From the NCBI GenBank assembly GCA_036005125.1, contig DASYQV010000010.1:1-46997 (forward strand): 46,997 bases of DNA, read 5' to 3'. Below, piece after piece: positions 42,243-46,997 of this stretch. The stretch comes from DASYQV01 sp036005125 (GTDB lineage: Bacteria; Acidobacteriota; Vicinamibacteria; Vicinamibacterales; UBA2999). The notes beneath the pieces were generated by a model. That model made no database searches and was not told the origin of the DNA. It saw nothing but the letters and a program-made list of their open reading frames with translations. The translations under genes were made by a program, and so were the position numbers. Position 1 is the first letter of the stretch; each line of letters begins with the position of its first letter.

Positions 42243-42827
42243 ACCCGCCGGGCCGTGTGGTGAAAATCTGCATACCTGCGAGATCACAGAGAACTGGACT
42301 CTGCGTCCTCCCGGCCGGTGGCTTTTGCTATGGGCTGTCAGACTATTGACGTTGGTGAGTGTTGGGCCTCGGTGACACAAAGAGGCCTCGTACGCAGCCG
42401 AATTTGTCGCGCGGAGAGGTGAACTTTGTCAAGGAGGCTCCTCCTGGACGCTGTTGCGCCGAAGCAACGGGCGCCGGAACGCACTTTAGTCCGACAAATG
42501 CGCGACTTCTTCCGCGCCGCTCTCGCCTCCAATGCCCGCCCGATTCCGCGGATCTGTCGTTCGGCAACAGATTCCACGGCTGATTCTGAATCGCCGGCCG
42601 CCGTTGCGCAGAAAAAAGAATCCGGAACCGGTCTTGCGAAAGGTCCGCCTGAACTTCTTCATCGTGACAAAACCGGTACCCGTTCAGAACGCGCTCATTT
42701 TTGGGGCGCGGAGTCGGAGCTACACGCCCGTTCCGCGCCCGCTTCTCGTTTTTGCGCACGTTTGCCCATCCTCGCCGCGTATGGCGCCAACTGTCGTTCA
42801 CCTCTGTCCAAGGATCCCGCTGCCGCT
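42243..42827. other. Divergent intergenic region before the G8-domain gene
   Basis: About 585 bases with no convincing gene. The frame of the downstream gene stays open back to ATG 42426, but those residues are basic and lack family or signal-peptide features. A weak sigma-54-like sequence at 42623-42638 (8 of 12) is not persuasive. Confidence 0.5.
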
Positions 42828-45800
42828 ATGACTCGACGACCAGGAATCATCGAATTCATGATCGCACTGGCAATAACGATTTGGGCTGGCGCGCAGACGT
42901 CCGCTCTGGCTCAGATCGCTCACGATCACGGCGGGCCCTTGCCCCACAACATTCCCGATTTCTGCGCTGTTTCGAATCCCATCCGGAGCACCGGCTCGGG
43001 GCCGTGGTTGAACAGCGCCACCTGGGGCGGCACCGTGCCGGGTCCGAACTCGGTGGTGGTCATCGACATGGGCCACAGCATCACGCTCGACGGGAACGGC
43101 GAGGCCGCCGTGCTCTGCATAGAGGGCTCCCTGGCGTTCTCGAGAGAGGTGAATACCAGGCTGACGGTCGGCACGATGCTGATCATGCGCAGCGGCACGC
43201 TGGAGATTGGTACGGCGGGAGCCCCAATCCCGGCCGACAAGACCGCGGAGATCGTCATCGCCAACGCTCCGCTGAATGATCCGGAGCTGCCCGGCTACGA
43301 TGCTGGCAAGCCTGCAGATCCGGACCAGTTCGGCACAGGCATCCTGGGCGTCGGGACAACCAGAATCCACGGCAGCCCGAAGACGCCGACGTGGACGAGG
43401 CTCGCGTCCGAGCCTCGGGCCGGCGACACGACGCTCAAATTGAGCTCGTCGGTCACCGGCTGGCGGCCCGGCGACCGCCTGATCCTTCCCGACACGCGGC
43501 ACCTGAAGTTCGACGAAGTCGCCAATTGGACCCGGACGGATCCACAGTGGGAGGAGCTCGCCGTACAGTCGATATCGGCGGACGGCAAGGTCATCACGCT
43601 CGATCGGGCGTTGCAATTCGACCACTGGGGCGCGCGTGATGCCGACGGTCAATTGAGACTACTCCCTCATGTCGGCAATCTCTCACGCAATGTCGTCATT
43701 CGATCGGAGGTCCCTATCGGCAGCGCGGGGGTGCAGGGCCATGTGATCTTCACCGAACGGGCCGACGTCGACGTCCGGTATGCGGCGCTGCTGGACCTCG
43801 GCCGCACGAGAGCGGAGGCGACCGCGCCGCACACCAATCAGATCGGCCGTTACGCGATGCACTTCCACCATCTGATGGGCCCGGCCGCCACGTTGGCGAG
43901 CGGCTATCAATACGCGTTCGTGGGCAACGCGATCGACGGCGGATCGACGTTCCACAATCGCCGATGGGCCGTGGCGATCCACAACACGCATTTTGGACTG
44001 GTCGCCGACAACGTTGCGTATAACTACGCCGGCGCGCTGATCAACACCGAGGACGGATCGGAAAGCTACAACGTCATCGAGCGGAACTTCGTCGTGCGCG
44101 GCTCCGGCACCGGCGGCCGGCTCGGTCACGGCAACGAAGGGATGGGGTTCTGGTTCCGCGGACCCAACAACTACGTCCGTGGAAACGTCGCCGCCGACTT
44201 CGACTCCGACGATGTCGAAGCCGCGTACGGGTTCAAGTACTTCATGCATGGCGCGTGTCAGACCTGCGATTCGCTCGCGGATATCAAGATTCCAACGGCG
44301 CCCGGTCAGGACATGTCCGAGTACGTGACGGTGGACGGAAACAATCTGCCGATTCTGCAGTTCGAAAACAACGAGGTGTATAGCGCGGCCGAAGGACTCA
44401 CATACTGGTGGCTGAGCAGCAAGGACCCCGTCCCCTCGGCGAATCCGAAGCCGAGCGTCTTCAAGAATCTGAGAATCTGGCACGTGTACAACGTCGGGAT
44501 CTACCACTATCCCGGGACGCGCGTCCTGTTCGACGGCCTGCAGATCTTCGGCGAGTCGGGCCACCGCGTCGACAGGCCGGGCGACCTCGCATGCTGCGGT
44601 CGAGGATTCCACGGCGAGGACTATGCAGCCACCGATGTGCGTATCGTGAACTCGGAAATCCACAACATGTGGACCGGCATCATACCGTCGAGCGCGGGCA
44701 CGGGCCTCCAGGTCGTCGAGAACAGCTACATCAAAAGCAACATGTGGTCGGACATCGGCATCGACCACATGTTCAGCGCCAACGGTGGCGGCTGGCTTCC
44801 GGCCCGCAGAATCATCCTCAACAACGTACAGCTGGCTGGAAACACGACGATCTCGAAGGACTGGGCCACCAACCGCGCTCCTGAGAACTTGAACGACGGA
44901 CAAACCGACCAGCTCCTGGTTTATTCGTATCAAGGCAACCCGGCCAATAACTTTGAGGTGTTCTACAAGGAGCAGGAGTCGTCGAGCATCGCCGGAGGTA
45001 TCGCCCCCTGTGGTGACACTCGGCCCGAGATCGGAGGCATCGTCTGCTCGACCGACGCCAGCAACGGTCCCGTCATCACGTGGCTCGATCCGTGGATCGG
45101 CTCGACATCGGGCGGAACGACCGTTCAGATCTCCGGCGCGGGATTCCAGCCGGGCGCGATCGTCACGTTTGACGGGGTGCCCGCGACCGTCGTCTCGAAT
45201 ACCCGAAGCAAGCTCACGGTGAACATCCCGCCTCACGGGGAAGCCGCCGTCAGCGTCCGCGTGGCGAACGTGGACGGCAAGACGGATGCGCTTCCGGCAA
45301 CCTACACGGCGGACGCGGGCGATGTTCCAATCGGATTCCTGTATTCGGCTGCTGTTCCGCCGCCGGGCGGGGGCAACCACCCGCCGGTCGCGAAGGACGA
45401 TACCGCAACGGGCGAGGAGGACAAGCCGCTGATCATTCCGGTCCTCGTCAACGACGTCGATGATGACCACGACACGTTGACGGTCAGCCGGGTCACGCAG
45501 GGGGCACATGGTTCGGTCGCGATCAATGGCGACGGCACGGTCACCTATACGCCGAACGCCAACTTCAACGGCGATGACTCGTTCAGCTACGCGGTCAGCG
45601 ATGGCAAGGCGGAAAGCGCCTACGCGACCGTCAGGGTGACGATCACGCCGGTGAACGACGATCCGACGGCCAATCCCGACACCGCCACGACGAATGAGGA
45701 TTCGCCGGTGGATATCCCGGTCCTGACGAACGATACCGACGTCGACGGCATCAGCTTGAGCGTCGTGTCCGTGACGAACGGTCTGCATGGATCGACCTCG

Positions 45801-46781
45801 GTGAATCCGGACGGCACCGTTCGATACACGCCCGTCCTGAATTACAACGGCGCCGACTCGTTCACCTACACGATCAGCGACGGAGCCGGTGGCTCGGCCA
45901 CGGGCACCGTCAGTGTCACCGTCACTCCGGTCAACGACGCGCCAACGATCGCTGCGGTGGCGAATCAGAAGGGCGTCGTCGGAACGCCAGTGTCGCCGGT
46001 GACCCTCGTCGGCACGGATGTCGACGGCGATCTGCTGACGTACTCGGAAGCGGGCCTCCCGCCGGGTCTGAACCTCGATCCGCAGACCGGCGAGATCACG
46101 GGCACGCCGACGAAAGCCGGCGATTACATCGTGACCGTGAGCGTCTTCGATGCCTCGGAGTCGGCGAGCACGACCTTCGCGTGGCATATCGAAGCCGCGC
46201 CGACGGTGACGCTCGAGAACCCGGGGCCGCAGAAGAACCTGGAAGGCGAGCATGTCTGGTTGCAGCTCGAGACCAACGCGCCGTGGCGCGACAGCGCCGG
46301 CAACCACCGGCGGTTCTCCGCGTCCGGACTGCCGCCAGGCCTCCACATCGGCCCGCACTCGGGCGTCATCCACGGGTATCTCGGGAAGCGCTCGTCGGGC
46401 GTCTACGATGTCGAGGCGACGGTGACGCTGGGTGCCGAGTCGGCGACGGTGAAGTTCCAGTGGACCGTCATCGACACGAATCGGCGGCCGGTCATCAAGC
46501 CGCCGAAGAATCAGACGAACTTCGAACACGATTCGGTGTGGCTCCAGATCGACGCGACCGATCCGGATGGCGACCGGCTGCAGTACTCGGCAACCGGTCT
46601 GCCTCCGGGTCTGAGGATCCATCCACGTACCGGCGAGGTCGAGGGCCATCTGCCCCCGAATGCGTCGGCTGGCACCTACACCGTGACGGTCACGGTGTCC
46701 GGTGGCAGCAAGTCGGCGACGGCGAACTTCAAGTGGCTGGTCGAGCCGCTGCCGCAGCCCAAGCGGGGCACGAAGGGCTGA
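42828..46781 (+). CDS. Secreted G8-domain beta-helix protein with TIG, cadherin-like and Ig-like repeats
   Basis: 1317 aa from ATG 42828. The signal peptide is IIEFMIALAITIWAGAQTSALA, with likely cleavage before QIAHDHG. Domains: G8 (about 55-185, with GPWLNSATWGG-VPGPNSVVVI), a right-handed parallel beta-helix (about 190-720, many NxI/VxNSxI steps) as in CEMIP/TMEM2 and bacterial G8 proteins, IPT/TIG (about 747-825), two cadherin-like Tandem-95 units (about 852-1040: PVAKDDTATGEEDKPLIIPVL and PTANPDTATTNEDSPVDIPVL), then three putative-Ig repeats (GLPPGL...GEITGTPTKAG and its variants). Vertebrate G8 proteins bind or cleave hyaluronan, so polysaccharide binding or cleavage is the best guess. 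AAGGA is 13 nt before the ATG, which is weak. No PEP-CTERM tail. Confidence 0.88.
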   Translation: MTRRPGIIEFMIALAITIWAGAQTSALAQIAHDHGGPLPHNIPDFCAVSNPIRSTGSGPWLNSATWGGTVPGPNSVVVIDMGHSITLDGNGEAAVLCIEGSLAFSREVNTRLTVGTMLIMRSGTLEIGTAGAPIPADKTAEIVIANAPLNDPELPGYDAGKPADPDQFGTGILGVGTTRIHGSPKTPTWTRLASEPRAGDTTLKLSSSVTGWRPGDRLILPDTRHLKFDEVANWTRTDPQWEELAVQSISADGKVITLDRALQFDHWGARDADGQLRLLPHVGNLSRNVVIRSEVPIGSAGVQGHVIFTERADVDVRYAALLDLGRTRAEATAPHTNQIGRYAMHFHHLMGPAATLASGYQYAFVGNAIDGGSTFHNRRWAVAIHNTHFGLVADNVAYNYAGALINTEDGSESYNVIERNFVVRGSGTGGRLGHGNEGMGFWFRGPNNYVRGNVAADFDSDDVEAAYGFKYFMHGACQTCDSLADIKIPTAPGQDMSEYVTVDGNNLPILQFENNEVYSAAEGLTYWWLSSKDPVPSANPKPSVFKNLRIWHVYNVGIYHYPGTRVLFDGLQIFGESGHRVDRPGDLACCGRGFHGEDYAATDVRIVNSEIHNMWTGIIPSSAGTGLQVVENSYIKSNMWSDIGIDHMFSANGGGWLPARRIILNNVQLAGNTTISKDWATNRAPENLNDGQTDQLLVYSYQGNPANNFEVFYKEQESSSIAGGIAPCGDTRPEIGGIVCSTDASNGPVITWLDPWIGSTSGGTTVQISGAGFQPGAIVTFDGVPATVVSNTRSKLTVNIPPHGEAAVSVRVANVDGKTDALPATYTADAGDVPIGFLYSAAVPPPGGGNHPPVAKDDTATGEEDKPLIIPVLVNDVDDDHDTLTVSRVTQGAHGSVAINGDGTVTYTPNANFNGDDSFSYAVSDGKAESAYATVRVTITPVNDDPTANPDTATTNEDSPVDIPVLTNDTDVDGISLSVVSVTNGLHGSTSVNPDGTVRYTPVLNYNGADSFTYTISDGAGGSATGTVSVTVTPVNDAPTIAAVANQKGVVGTPVSPVTLVGTDVDGDLLTYSEAGLPPGLNLDPQTGEITGTPTKAGDYIVTVSVFDASESASTTFAWHIEAAPTVTLENPGPQKNLEGEHVWLQLETNAPWRDSAGNHRRFSASGLPPGLHIGPHSGVIHGYLGKRSSGVYDVEATVTLGAESATVKFQWTVIDTNRRPVIKPPKNQTNFEHDSVWLQIDATDPDGDRLQYSATGLPPGLRIHPRTGEVEGHLPPNASAGTYTVTVTVSGGSKSATANFKWLVEPLPQPKRGTKG

Positions 46782-46791
46782 TCACTGATGT

Positions 46792-46825
46792 CGACCCCCT
46801 CGCCAGGATTCCGGCGAGGGGGTCG
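46792..46825 (+). terminator. Strong hairpin after the G8 gene
   Basis: CGACCCCCTCGCC (46792-46804) and GGCGAGGGGGTCG (46813-46825) form a 13-bp perfect stem with an 8-base loop. It starts 10 bases after the stop codon. No poly-T follows. Confidence 0.65.
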
Positions 46826-46918
46826 CCGCCGCGAATTGGCGCCGACGCACCCGAGGCGACGGAGGCGGAGCTCAACGCCAAGGGCGCTGAGGCCGGGAGT
46901 CCCCTTTCAGAAATTCTC

Positions 46919-46934
46919 TGGTGCGGCTTTTGCG
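46919..46934 (+). promoter_or_regulatory. Possible sigma-54 promoter of a gene beyond the window
   Basis: TGGTGCGGCTTTTGCG has exact GG/GC spacing, with C and G at -24 positions 6-7 and TTGC at -12 (9 of 12). The gene it would serve is not in the window, so this is tentative. I see no convincing coding frame in 46826-46997. Confidence 0.25.
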
Positions 46935-46997
46935 CGCTCCGCGTTGAGATCGTCCGCGCGCGCTCGGCCCCTGCCCCGCGAACCACCCGAGACCGCG

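Noticed and set aside
42623..42638. Sigma-54-like CGGAACCGGTCTTGCG before the G8 gene
   Set aside because: Eight of 12 matches without the T of TTGCT and 190 nt away; not clearly above chance.
43683..46649. A 988-codon open frame on the minus strand opposite the G8 gene
   Set aside because: It is low-complexity, rich in Arg and His, without domain or signal features. It is the mirror of a GC-rich real gene, which often leaves antisense frames open.
46729..46986. An 85-codon minus-strand frame at the right edge
   Set aside because: Ala- and Ser-rich, crosses the hairpin at 46792-46825 and the real gene's end; no ribosome binding site or family motif.

Overview
The window is a dense, GC-rich bacterial segment devoted almost entirely to a surface polysaccharide. 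Several genes resemble the exosortase A (XrtA/PEP-CTERM) associated exopolysaccharide families: a TIGR03087-type glycosyltransferase, the exosortase-associated O-glycosylation ligase type and a GlmS/AsnB-type amidotransferase. High GC, giant Calx-beta/LamG secreted proteins and this gene set suggest an Acidobacteriota-like (perhaps Vicinamibacteria) or similar environmental Gram-negative genome. That is inference; there is no rRNA or tRNA to test it. No exosortase and no PEP-CTERM tail was found inside the window.

Layout. (1) 1-11912, minus strand: two neighbouring giant secreted proteins that share a ThuA-like plus deacetylase-like core. The downstream one (1-3803) looks like a deletion derivative of the upstream one (4287-11912), which also carries an N,N-dimethylformamidase-like domain. 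(2) 12508-18627, plus strand: a translationally coupled six-gene operon with a Wzm/Wzt polysaccharide ABC exporter, a Gfo/Idh/MocA dehydrogenase, a left-handed beta-helix acetyltransferase, a GT2 and a GT4. (3) 18582-20076: a graveyard of small toxin-antitoxin-like genes, including a truncated PIN toxin, a twice-frameshifted DUF6883 gene, an intact DUF4926 gene and a DUF3368 PIN remnant. (4) 20036-24948, minus strand: a sulfation module with a TauE/SafE permease, CysD, a CysN-CysC fusion and a PAPS-type sulfotransferase. (5) 25130-30866, minus strand: AsnB-like amidotransferase, GT4, O-antigen-ligase-like protein and GT4. (6) 31156-35416, plus strand: three GT4 enzymes and a hexapeptide acyltransferase. 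(7) 35438-42206, minus strand: a RIFT-barrel/(alpha/alpha)6 polysaccharide-active protein, an acyl carrier protein, an SDR, an AMP-forming ligase, a hexapeptide acyltransferase and a membrane acyltransferase-3. Together these look like a route for making and attaching an acyl group. (8) 42828-46781, plus strand: a secreted G8-domain beta-helix protein with cadherin-like and Ig-like repeats.

Working model (inference): glycosyltransferases in blocks 2, 5 and 6 build a repeat unit. It is decorated with amide, acetyl or acyl groups and sulfate, using PAPS made by CysDNC, and is exported by Wzm/Wzt or polymerised by the Wzy/ligase-like protein. The large secreted proteins bind or trim it.

The best regulatory signal is a set of sigma-54-like -24/-12 sequences, all ending TTGCT with exact GG/GC spacing. 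They lie upstream of five minus-strand transcription units: both giant proteins, asnB, the 30866 GT operon and the 42206 operon. Palindromic repeats occur in several gene gaps, including two copies of one dispersed element at 12419-12477 and 24950-25005.
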